Shown here one piece after another: positions 44,437 through 55,800 of a stretch of DNA of 64,000 nucleotides. This DNA is from Misgurnus anguillicaudatus (Eukaryota; Chordata; Actinopteri; Cypriniformes; Cobitidae), in assembly GCF_027580225.2 (NCBI RefSeq), contig NC_073339.2, positions 43,833,501-43,897,500 of the forward strand. The letters are read 5' to 3'. How positions within the stretch are numbered: the stretch's first letter is position 1; every line of letters begins with the position of its first letter. The notes under the pieces are model-generated. The model saw only the letters and a program-made list of their open reading frames with translations, was not told where the DNA came from and made no database searches. The position numbers and the translations under genes are program-made.

Positions 44437-45047
44437 TAGTGATGGGAGAAATGAAGCTTTTCGAAGCTTCGAATCAATTGAACCAATTTCGAAACACCAC
44501 ACACGCTGGCGACCCCTGCTGGTCAAAATAGTGTAAAAGCAGATATGTCCAAACATTTTACACTTTTTTTAACAAAATAATAGCATGATTTGTATTAAAA
44601 TATGTTTAAAAAATTATTTAACTTAATTAAGACATAGTTAAAAGTCTATTATGTGTTTTTAGTTGTATTTAGGGCAAACAAATCATTAAAACTAACTACC
44701 CTTTTAATTATGCACATTTTTGTCATTAAATCTGTCTATAAACAAAAAGTAGACAAAATGGCAGTGTTATTAGTCAGAAGGATAAATGTTTTATGAACTT
44801 TCATAATAAAACTGACCCGAGTTCACCTAAACGTATTAGACACTGGTCATGTGATCAACTCCCCCTAGTGGTGAACCATCGGATTTTCGAAACGTTTCGA
44901 AACAGTTATGACGTAATGAAGCCTCGTTCGCTAAAATCACGTGACTTGGGCCAGTTTGAAACAAGCTCCGAACCACTGATTCGAAACAAAAGATTCGTTA
45001 ATGTTTCGAGGCCTCATGAAACAGTGCTTCGAAAACGACCATCACTA
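44437..45047. mobile_element. hAT-type nonautonomous element with 8-bp target duplication
   Basis: The ends TAGTGATGGGAG and CGACCATCACTA are inverted, and CTGCTACC is duplicated exactly at 44429-44436 and 45048-45055. The 611-bp interior is rich in TTCGAA/GAAGCTTCGAA words near both arms and has no transposase frame; the 127-codon plus-strand frame that begins at 44793 runs out across the boundary. Confidence 0.9.
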
Positions 45048-45109
45048 CTGCTACCAGAATTTTGCTTTAGCATACTATATGCATGCTACTATAATATGCT
45101 TTTATCCAA

Positions 45110-45225
45110 TGTGACTTACAGTGCATTACAAGCTATACATTTTATCAGTGTGTCCCCATGGGAATCAAACTTGTGACCTATTTGCTGTCAATGCACTGCT
45201 TTACCAATTGAGCTACATACACAAA
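45110..45225 (-). mobile_element. tRNA-derived SINE fragment
   Basis: On the minus strand: GTAGCTCAATTGGTAAAGCA, then GTCACAAGTTTGATTCCC, which are tRNA-like A- and B-box regions. The tail is eroded. It lies beside the hAT element. Confidence 0.6.
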
Positions 45226-45399
45226 CTATTATTCATTGCTACACATGTATGGTCTTCAAACTATTACAAATACAGCATAACAATCCTTATTTTCAGAAGC
45301 TTCTTACACATTCTGTCCACAAATGCACGCCCCTCTCACAAGGGTAACCCGTGTTTATCTGGGTGTTTTTGTCTGTCTTTTACAGATATTTGCAACATG

Positions 45400-45665
45400 C
45401 TGTGCTAAGCTACTCAGACACGAGACGAAGCTGTGAAAGGACAGGTCTCGGATCAGTCGGAGCTGCCTGTCAACCCTATTATGCCGTTCGGAGTAACTGC
45501 ATTAATGGCTTCTAATTCGGCACAGGGGGTTTGAATGGGACCGGTGGCGTTTGCGACTCTCATGACAGAAAGCAAGGGCCATCTGCTGGAGACCACGGGA
45601 AGCAAGAACCTCTGATCCTCACAGACACAGACAGCCAGCAGCTGCTCATTACGACACATACTAAA
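45400..45665. promoter_or_regulatory. Candidate conserved noncoding element
   Basis: A stretch with balanced composition, no simple repeats and no transposon termini, standing out from AT-rich surroundings. It contains CTGCATTAATGGCTTCTAAT and GCTGCTCATTACG, with ATTA-type homeodomain cores. A 68-codon minus-strand frame here has no known family. The regulatory role is a guess based on appearance only. Confidence 0.3.
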
Positions 45666-46106
45666 TGACTACTCGTACGGTCAGTGATGCTTGATAACCA
45701 CTAGAGGGCAACTTTAAGATTTAGCATCTGCATTATTTTATACACGATTTACAGTATGCACATGTGTGACCCTATCTGTGAGTCACAGTTTTGTAATAAA
45801 ATGATGAGATAAGGAGCATCAAAATTTGATTTCACTAAATCTTTGACATGACATCACTCAGTCAATATTAAAGATATCAAGGTTGGATTATTTCACATTT
45901 TGTTCTTTACATTATGTAGGATGCTTTTCATGTTAAAAATGTTGGGTTGTTTCAACTCATGGTTTTTCACCATTGGATAAAACAACTCTACATAGGTTAA
46001 TATAAACTAGAGATGCACCGATATCAAACTTTTCCACCGATAGCCGATTATTCAGAGTGATTTCTGCCGATACTGATAGTTTGGTGGATATATTAACTTG
46101 CATTAA

Positions 46107-46825
46107 AGGAATAGTCTACTCATTTTCAATATTAAAATATGTTATTAGCTTAACTAAGAATTGTTGATACATCCCTCTATCATCTGTGTGCGTGCACGTA
46201 AGCGCTGGAGCGCGCTGCGACGCTTCGATAGCATTTAGCTTAGCCCCATTCATTCAATGGTACCAATCAGAGATAAAGTTAGAAGTGACCAAACACATCA
46301 ACGTTTTTCCTATTTAAGACGAGTAGTTATACGAGCAAGTTTGGTGGTACAAAATAAAACGTAGCGCTTTTCTAAGCGGATTTAAAAGAGGATATTTTAT
46401 GGCGTAATAGCACTTTTGGGAGTACTTCGACCTGGCGCAGTAACACCCTCCCTCTCCCATTATGAGAGTGAGAAGGGGAGCGGACTTTTCAGACGAGTCG
46501 AAGTACTCCCAAAAGTGCTATTACGCCATAAAATATAGTTCCTCTTTTAAATCCGCTTAGAAAAGCGCTACGTTTTATTTTGTACCACCAAACTTGCTCG
46601 TATTACTACTCGTCTTAAATATGAAAAACGTTGATGTGTTTGGTCACTTCTAACTTTATCTCTAAATGGTACCATTGAATGAATGGAGCTAAGCTAAATG
46701 CTATCGAAGTGTCGCAGCGTGCTCCAGCGCTTACGTGCACGCACACAGATGATAGAGGGATGTATCAACAATTCTTAGTTAAGGTAATAACATATTTTAA
46801 TATTGAAAATGAGTAGACTATTCCT
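46107..46825. mobile_element. TTAA-flanked palindromic MITE, AGGAATAGTCTACTC family
   Basis: The ends AGGAATAGTCTACTC and GAGTAGACTATTCCT are perfect inverted repeats with TTAA at 46103-46106 and 46826-46829. The arms are about 330 bp and nearly complementary (for example GTGCGTGCACGTAAGCGCTG against CAGCGCTTACGTGCACGCAC). The unpaired centre is at about 46435-46495. Confidence 0.9.
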
Positions 46826-46885
46826 TTAACTAAATTCTAAAAATTAAATTTTTTGAATGTTATTTATTTACATAATGACCATTAA

Positions 46886-48073
46886 AGGTGCAGTATGTAA
46901 ATTTTATGGATCGAGGATCTATTGACAGAAATGCAAGATAATATGCAAAACTATATTATATATCAGTGGTGTATAAAGACCCTGCACGATGAACCTTTAG
47001 GCTTTAATTACCTTAAAATTAGCCGTTTTTATTGTGGGTCCCTTTACATGAAAGTGGCATTTTGCACTGCCATGTTTCTACAGTAGCCTTAAACGGACAA
47101 ACTGCTCTACAGAGAGTGTTTCATTACTGTTGTCTCAGATGATGACGTGTTTGTCCTATAGCGGCTTGTAGCTTCTCTATCCGTTTTGAAAGGGAGGGGT
47201 GAGCTGTGGACTAAAGCCGGATTTATAGTCGTGCGTAAGCTCTACGCCGTAGGTACGCCGTAAGTTATCCGTAGCCTGCGCGTAACCTGACGTTAGTATT
47301 CAATTCAATCAATTTTAATCAACGTGAGAATAATGTGTTCATTAAACATTCAAACAAAACATTTTAATTCTACTCGATGAAATTATGTTCACACAAGGAA
47401 TATAAATATTTTGTGTTGCATATACATGTTTATTTTGTGTAAATTCAAAGACCCACTAAGTCAATTTTTTCAGTGTATTGTAGCTTCTCTATCTGTTTTG
47501 AAAGGGAGGGGTGAGCTGTGGGCTAAAGCCGGATTTATAGTCGTGTGTAAGCTCTACGCCGTAGGTACGCCGTAAATTATCCGTAGCCTGTGCGTAACCT
47601 GACGTGCACCTCGCAAAAGTTTTTAACAGCGCGTCAGCAAACGGTGTGATTGGTCCATCAGAACCCCTCCCGTCAGGTAAAAAAACGTATTTCGTTTTTC
47701 GGTTTGCGACGGTGAAAACAAAGATGAGCCAAGTTGAGGAGTGATTTAACGCAAACTGCAACAAAAGTCACTGTTTATTTACACAAGTTGCTGTTTCTTC
47801 TTCGTTTATGGGTTAACTTGCCAAGCTTCTTCTTCTTTGACCGTTGCGCTGCTACTGTGGTTAAACGTGTGGATACTGCCTACCAGTGGTCTGCGTGTGT
47901 GTTTGCATGTCGATGTGGACGACAACGCAAAAGTATAAATGAAAACCGACGCGGAACCTTTGCCGTCGCAGCTACGCCGTAGGACCTACGGACATCTACA
48001 ACAAGCCCTTAAGCCGTTGGTTGCAAATCTCGATATCACCACTAGATGTCGCTAAAATCTACACACTGCACCT
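46886..48073. mobile_element. TTAA-flanked element, AGGTGCAGTATGTAA family, with internal duplication
   Basis: TTAA lies at 46882-46885 and 48074-48077; the ends AGGTGCAGTATGTA and TACACACTGCACCT are inverted. Inside, a block of about 130 bp (47166-47297) recurs at 47478-47605 with a few changes, including GCTCTACGCCGTAGGTACGC. This suggests a second insertion or an unequal exchange. Noncoding frames only. Confidence 0.82.
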
Positions 48074-49889
48074 TTAATATTAAACATTAAACTAGTGATG
48101 TTTCTTTACATTTTCTATACACAGATCTAAGGCTACATTTACATGGAAACGATCTGAAAAGAAACCGCAAAAGTGGCGTTGCGTTATCACTTTTTATTCC
48201 GCGTTTATATGAGCGTTTTGAGGGGTAAATCTGGTGACGCAAAAGTGTGTGATATTCAAAGTAGTATGCACTCCAGGCGGCTAGGTGGCAATGTGAAGCA
48301 CTGACACACAACAACACCAGGTCCGTGTGCCTGCGTACAACCTTCTTCCTGGTTCTCCCAGGTCTCGTCCAAAGCCGTCTGGTTTGCCTCCGAGGAATTG
48401 GCGCCTTCTCTGATCAGTAATACTAGCTGTGAATATTTCGTACAACTGCTGGAAAGACTTGTATATTTATCAGAGCTGCTACGGCAACTTGAAGGTCCGA
48501 CGTATGGAAATAATCCGACATGTTTGTTGTTATTTTCCTGAACTGGCGCATGCCTGTGACGTAAATGCTAGCCGTGAGCAGACTTTTGCGTTTTTACTCT
48601 TTAGACGAGAACGCAACGGTAGATCGTTTTTAAGATTTCCACTCTGAAGGGTGGTTTTACTTTTTTGCGTAAACGAAAGGCACATCCGATAAAATATTTT
48701 TACGTTTTCACCCTCGAGCGTTCTCGAAAAAACATTCACTGCAATTTCCTGTTCTCTTTTGATTGACAGGATATATCAGCCATAACAATCGACAAATCGA
48801 TTTTTGGCCGATATATCTGCATTTGTAATTAGTGGTGGCTCGTGTCTTCTTTTCCGAGGAGGCACGAATGCGAATCTCATCAAAATCTTGTGCATTTCCC
48901 ATCAGGTCAAAATATAAGCCTGCTACAGACGCTTAGTAAGGGTTTATGATAAAAGAGATGCTTGCATTTGCTAGATACTCGTTTAATGTCATGTGTAATC
49001 AGAGTTTAGTGTTAAATTAGTGTCTTACGAGACGTGAGTATCATGAACCCTTTCGACTTGTATGCAGCAGGCACGTATTTCAACAAGAGACGCATATACG
49101 TTCCCATGAAGCACCGAACGCATATTTTGACATGACGAGCCACGCACATGACACCCTGAAAGCATATTTTGTTTTTTGTCCAAATACGATTTGCCTATAT
49201 CCTAGCTGTACACATCCACTTCCTATCATCAATGGTCACTGTCGCTCGTGTTGCCAAGAAGCTTCCATTGAAATGCTTGTGGGTGGTGGTATGCATTTAT
49301 GCATTTTTTCTAAAATTCCTAATGAGAAATAAAATAAACAAATAATAAGATAATTATCAACATGAAGAGCTTTCAAATAAATATGGATAGCGCACTTCTT
49401 GTGCTCTGGGGAGAAATCGGATGAGCAGGAAAATTAAATTTACCCCTTTTATTTTTTGCACTGCTGTAGGAGAAACAATTGAGATTTAAAAGAGCTCTGC
49501 AAGATACATAACATTGTCAGTCATTTATTTCTTTGTCTGGTACGGTACCAAACGGTGAGATACAAGAAAGCCGCTTGCCAAAAGCTTGGCTCTGAGTGTA
49601 TGCGGATGACAAATGTTTTAGCACGAGAAGCGAGCAGGGTGGGTTTACGTCTGTATGATCCGGCTCTGCTCCCACACATCTGCGAGCTCTTGTCTTTGTT
49701 TAACCTATGCTTTGTTATTTCAGAGCCCCAGCTCCTCGTGATCGCAGGCTCCTCTGAGCCCCTGTCAAATATTTCAGCAGTGCAGCTGGGTTTCTCCTTC
49801 ACATATAAAGATTTGGAAGACCTTTTATATTTTCTGAGAATGGACACCTGCTCACTCTGGGTTTCAGGGCTGGTCACCCTACTGAAAAG

Positions 49890-52800
49890 ACGAGCTAAAA
49901 CCAGCCTAAGCTGGCTTGAGAGGGGTTTTGGCCACTGTATGGCTGGGCTAAGCTGGTCAGGCTGGGAGCCCAGCTGACCCACAAGCTAGAACCATCTGAC
50001 CCACCAGCTTGACCAGGGTGGAAGACCAGCTTTTACCAGCTAAGACCAGCCAACCAGCTTAGCCAAGCTGGGAGGAACAGCTTGAACCAACTAAGACCAA
50101 CTAAAAAGTGTCTAAAACCCTCTAAAACCAGCCTGCTACACCAGCTTACCCAGCAAAAGTCAGTCTGGAAGTCCAGCTTAAACCAGGTGGTCTACCAGCC
50201 TGGTTTTAGCTGGTGTAGCAGGCTGGTTTTAGAGAGGTTTTGGCCACTTTATGGTGGTTCAAGCTGGTCTTAGCTGCTCAGGCTGGGAGATCAGCTGACC
50301 AACCAGCTAGAACCAGCTGACCCACCAGCTTGACCAGGCTGGAAGACCAACTTAACCAGCTATGACCAGCTAAGACCAACCAACAAGCTTAGCCAAGCTA
50401 AGGTGGGTCAGCTGGTATTCCAACTAAAACCAGCTGACCCACCAGCTTGACCAGGATGTAATACCAGCTTAACCAACTTTGCCAGGCTGGGAGGAAGAGC
50501 TTGAACCAACTAAGACTAACTAAAAAGTGTCTAAAACCCGCATGCTATACCAGCATACCCAGAAAAAGTCCATCTGGAAGTCCAGCTAAAACCAGGTGGT
50601 CAATCAGCCTGATTTTAGCTGGTGTAGCAGGCTGGTTTTAGAGGGTGTTTGGCCACTTTATGGATGGTTAAACTGTGGCCGGTTGCATAAAACTTTAAGA
50701 CTAGCTTTAAAAGTTAGTCATTAATTTTTTTCTTCAAGACTGATCATATCTGTTTCAAGTATGTTACATAGAAAGGTAGATTGGTCTAATTTAAATCCAA
50801 ATAAGTCTGATTAGCCCTAACTAATTGCTAGTTAGTCAGAATCATACTTAAGACGCAGTCTTAACGTCACGGCTATGTTTATGCAACCAGCCACTGGTCT
50901 TAGCTGCTCAGTGCTCAGACTGGGAGACCAGCTGACCCACCAGCTTGACCAGGCTGAAGGACAAGCTTAACCAGCTTTGCCAGGCTGGGAGGACCATCTT
51001 AAACCAGCTAAGACCAACTAAAAAGTGTTCAAACCCCCTCTAAAACCAGCCTGCCACACCAGCTTACCCGGATAAAATCAGACTGGGAAACCAGCTAAAA
51101 CCAGGTAGTCTATCAGACTGGTTTTAGCAGGCTGGTTTTAGAGGGGGTTTGGCCACTTTATGGCTCGTCAAACTGGTCTTAGCTGTTCAGACTAAGAGAC
51201 CAGCTGACCCACCAGCTTGACCAGGCTGTAATACCAGTTTAACCAGCTTTGCCAGGCTGGGAGGACCATCTTGAACCAGCTAAGACCATCTAAAAAGTAT
51301 CCAAAACCTCCCTAAAACCAGCCTGCTACACCAGCTTAGATAAAATCAGACTGGGAAACCAGCTAAAACCAGGTAGTCTATCAGACTGGTTTTAGCAGGC
51401 TGGTTTTAGAGGGGGTTTGGCCACTTTATGGCTCGTCAAACTGGTCTTAGCTGTTCAGACTAGGAGACCAGCTGACCCACCAGCTTGACCAGGCTGTAAT
51501 ACCAGTTTAACCAGCTTTGCCAGGCTGGGAGGACCATCTTAAACCAGCTAAGACCAACTAAAAAGTGTTCAAACCCCCTCTAAAACCAGCCTGCCACACC
51601 AGCTTACCCGGATAAAATCAGACTGGGAAACCAGCTAAAACCAGGTAGTCTATCAGACTGGTTTTAGCAGGCTGGTTTTAGAGGGGGTTTGGCCACTTTA
51701 TGGCTCGTCAAACTGGTCTTAGCTGTTCAGACTAAGAGACCAGCTGACCCACCAGCTTGACCAGGCTGTAATACCAGTTTAACCAGCTTTGCCAGGCTGG
51801 GAGGACCATCTTGAACCAGCTAAGACCATCTAAAAAGTATCCAAAACCTCCCTAAAACCAGCCTGCTACACCAGCTTAGATAAAATCAGACTGGGAAACC
51901 AGCTAAAACCAGGTAGTCTATCAGACTGGTTTTAGCAGGCTGGTTTTAGAGGGGGTTTGGCCACTTTATGGCTCGTCAAACTGGTCTTAGCTGTTCAGAC
52001 TAGGAGACCAGCTGACCCACCAGCTTGACCAGGCTGTAATACCAGTTTAACCAGCTTTGCCAGGCTGGGAGGACCATCTTAAACCAGCTAAGACCAACTA
52101 AAAAGTGTTCAAACCCCCTCTAAAACCAGCCTGCCACACCAGCTTACCCGGATAAAATCAGACTGGGAAACCAGCTAAAACCAGGTAGTCTATCAGACTG
52201 GTTTTAGCAGGCTGGTTTTAGAGGGGGTTTGGCCACTTTATGGCTCGTCAAACTGGTCTTAGCTGTTCAGACTAAGAGACCAGCTGACCCACCAGCTTGA
52301 CCAGGCTGTAATACCAGTTTAACCAGCTTTGCCAGGCTGGGAGGACCATCTTGAACCAGCTAAGACCATCTAAAAAGTATCCAAAACCTCCCTAAAACCA
52401 GCCTGCTACACCAGCTTAGATAAAATCAGACTGGGAAACCAGCTAAAACCAGGTAGTCTATCAGACTGGTTTTAGCAGGCTGGTTTTAGAGGGGGTTTGG
52501 CCACTTTATGGCTCGTCAAACTGGTCTTAGCTGTTCAGACTAGGAGACCAGCTGACCCACCAGCTTGACCAGGCTGTAATACCAGTTTAACCAGCTTTGC
52601 CAGGCTGGGAGGACCATCTTAAACCAGCTAAGACCAACTAAAAAGTGTTCAAACCCCCTCTAAAACCAGCCTGCCACACCAGCTTACCCGGATAAAATCA
52701 GACTGGGAAACCAGCTAAAACCAGGTAGTCTATCAGACTGGTTTTAGCAGGCTGGTTTTAGAGGGGGTTTGGCCACTTTATGGCTCGTCAAACTGGTCTT

Positions 52801-55800
52801 AGCTGTTCAGACTAGGAGACCAGCTGACCCACCAGCTTGACCAGGCTGTAATACCAGTTTAACCAGCTTTGCCAGGCTGGGAGGACCATCTTGAACCAGC
52901 TAAGACCATCTAAAAAGTATCCAAAACCTCCCTAAAACCAGCCTGCTACACCAGCTTAGATAAAATCAGACTGGGAAACCAGCTAAAACCAGGTAGTCTA
53001 TCAGACTGGTTTTAGCAGGCTGGTTTTAGAGGGGGTTTGGCCACTTTATGGCTCGTCAAACTGGTCTTAGCTGTTCAGACTAGGAGACCAGCTGACCCAC
53101 CAGCTTGACCAGGCTGTAATACCAGTTTAACCAGCTTTGCCAGGCTGGGAGGACCATCTTAAACCAGCTAAGACCAACTAAAAAGTGTTCAAACCCCCTC
53201 TAAAACCAGCCTGCCACACCAGCTTACCCGGATAAAATCAGACTGGGAAACCAGCTAAAACCAGGTAGTCTATCAGACTGGTTTTAGCAGGCTGGTTTTA
53301 GAGGGGGTTTGGCCACTTTATGGCTCGTCAAACTGGTCTTAGCTGTTCAGACTAGGAGACCAGCTGACCCACCAGCTTGACCAGGCTGTAATACCAGTTT
53401 AACCAGCTTTGCCAGGCTGGGAGGACCATCTTGAACCAGCTAAGACCAACTAAAAAGTGTCTAAAACCTCCCTAAAACCAGCCTGCTACACCAGCTTAGA
53501 TAAAATCAGACTGGGAAACCAGCTAAAACCAGGTAGTCTATCAGACTGGTTTTAGCAGGCTGGTTTTAGAGGGGGTTTGGCCACTTTATGGCTCGTCAAA
53601 CTGGTCTTAGCTGTTCAGACTAGGAGACCAGCTGACCCACCAGCTTGACCAGGCTGTAATACCAGTTTAACCAGCTTTGCCAGGCTGGGAGGACCATCTT
53701 AAACCAGCTAAGACCAACTAAAAAGTGTTCAAACCCCCTCTAAAACCAGCCTGCCACACCAGCTTACCCGGATAAAATCAGACTGGGAAACCAGCTAAAA
53801 CCAGGTAGTCTATCAGACTGGTTTTAGCAGGCTGGTTTTAGAGGGGGTTTGGCCACTTTATGGCTCGTCAAACTGGTCTTAGCTGTTCAGACTAAGAGAC
53901 CAGCTGACCCACCAGCTTGACCAGGCTGTAATACCAGTTTAACCAGCTTTGCCAGGCTGGGAGGACCATCTTGAACCAGCTAAGACCATCTAAAAAGTAT
54001 CCAAAACCTCCCTAAAACCAGCCTGCTACACCAGCTTAGATAAAATCAGACTGGGAAACCAGCTAAAACCAGGTAGTCTATCAGACTGGTTTTAGCAGGC
54101 TGGTTTTAGAGGGGGTTTGGCCACTTTATGGCTCGTCAAACTGGTCTTAGCTGTTCAGACTAGGAGACCAGCTGACCCACCAGCTTGACCAGGCTGTAAT
54201 ACCAGTTTAACCAGCTTTGCCAGGCTGGGAGGACCATCTTAAACCAGCTAAGACCAACTAAAAAGTGTTCAAACCCCCTCTAAAACCAGCCTGCCACACC
54301 AGCTTACCCGGATAAAATCAGACTGGGAAACCAGCTAAAACCAGGTAGTCTATAAAGACTGGTTTTAGCAGGCTGGTTTTAGAGGGGGTTTGGCCACTTT
54401 ATGGCTCGTCAAACTGGTCTTAGCTGTTCAGACTAGGAGACCAGCTGACCCACCAGCTTGACCAGGCTGTAATACCAGTTTAACCAGCTTTGCCAGGCTG
54501 GGAGGACCATCTTGAACCAGCTAAGACCATCTAAAAAGTGTCTAAAACCTCCCTAAAACCAGCCTGCTACACCAGCTTAGATAAAATCAGACTGGGAAAC
54601 CAGCTAAAACCAGGTAGTCTATCAGACTGGTTTTAGCAGGCTGGTTTTAGAGGGGGTTTGGCCACTTTATGGCTCGTCAAACTGGTCTTAGCTGTTCAGA
54701 CTAGGAGACCAGCTGACCCACCAGCTTGACCAGGCTGTAATACCAGTTTAACCAGCTTTGCCAGGCTGGGAGGACCATCTTAAACCAGCTAAGACCAACT
54801 AAAAAGTGTTCAAACCCCCTCTAAAACCAGCCTGCCACACCAGCTTACCCGGATAAAATCAGACTGGGAAACCAGCTAAAACCAGGTAGTCTATCAGACT
54901 GGTTTTAGCAGGCTGGTTTTAGAGGGGGTTTGGCCACTTTATGGCTCGTCAAACTGGTCTTAGCTGTTCAGACTAGGAGACCAGCTGACCCACCAGCTTG
55001 ACCAGGCTGTAATACCAGTTTAACCAGCTTTGCCAGGCTGGGAGGACCATCTTGAACCAGCTAAGACCAACTAAAAAGTGTCTAAAACCTCCCTAAAACC
55101 AGCCTGCTACACCAGCTTAGATAAAATCAGACTGGGAAACCAGCTAAAACCAGGTAGTCTATCAGACTGGTTTTAGCAGGCTGGTTTTAGAGGGGGTTTG
55201 GCCACTTTATGGCTCGTCAAACTGGTCTTAGCTGTTCAGACTAGGAGACCAGCTGACCCACCAGCTTGACCAGGCTGTAATACCAGTTTAACCAGCTTTG
55301 CCAGGCTGGGAGGACCATCTTAAACCAGCTAAGACCAACTAAAAAGTGTTCAAACCCCCTCTAAAACCAGCCTGCCACACCAGCTTACCCGGATAAAATC
55401 AGACTGGGAAACCAGCTAAAACCAGGTAGTCTATCAGACTGGTTTTAGCAGGCTGGTTTTAGAGGGGGTTTGGCCACTTTATGGCTCGTCAAACTGGTCT
55501 TAGCTGTTCAGACTAAGAGACCAGCTGACCCACCAGCTTGACCAGGCTGTAATACCAGTTTAACCAGCTTTGCCAGGCTGGGAGGACCATCTTGAACCAG
55601 CTAAGACCATCTAAAAAGTATCCAAAACCTCCCTAAAACCAGCCTGCTACACCAGCTTAGATAAAATCAGACTGGGAAACCAGCTAAAACCAGGTAGTCT
55701 ATCAGACTGGTTTTAGCAGGCTGGTTTTAGAGGGGGTTTGGCCACTTTATGGCTCGTCAAACTGGTCTTAGCTGTTCAGACTAGGAGACCAGCTGACCCA

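Larger units (their letters stand above)
46009..48823. mobile_element. Nested transposon complex within an AGAGATGCACCGATA hAT-like element
   Basis: The left end AGAGATGCACCGATATCAAA and a right part TTTTTGGCCGATATATCTGC, near 48800-48823, look like the two ends of one old element. Between them sit two complete TTAA-flanked elements (46107-46825 and 46886-48073) and a further repeat-like block at about 48126-48735 beginning GGCTACATTTACATGGAAAC. The right terminus is degraded, so the outer element is less certain than the inner ones. Confidence 0.6.

Noticed and set aside
44793..45176. 127-codon plus-strand frame
   Set aside because: It starts inside a nonautonomous hAT element and runs through its end and target duplication into a SINE fragment; no domain is recognisable.
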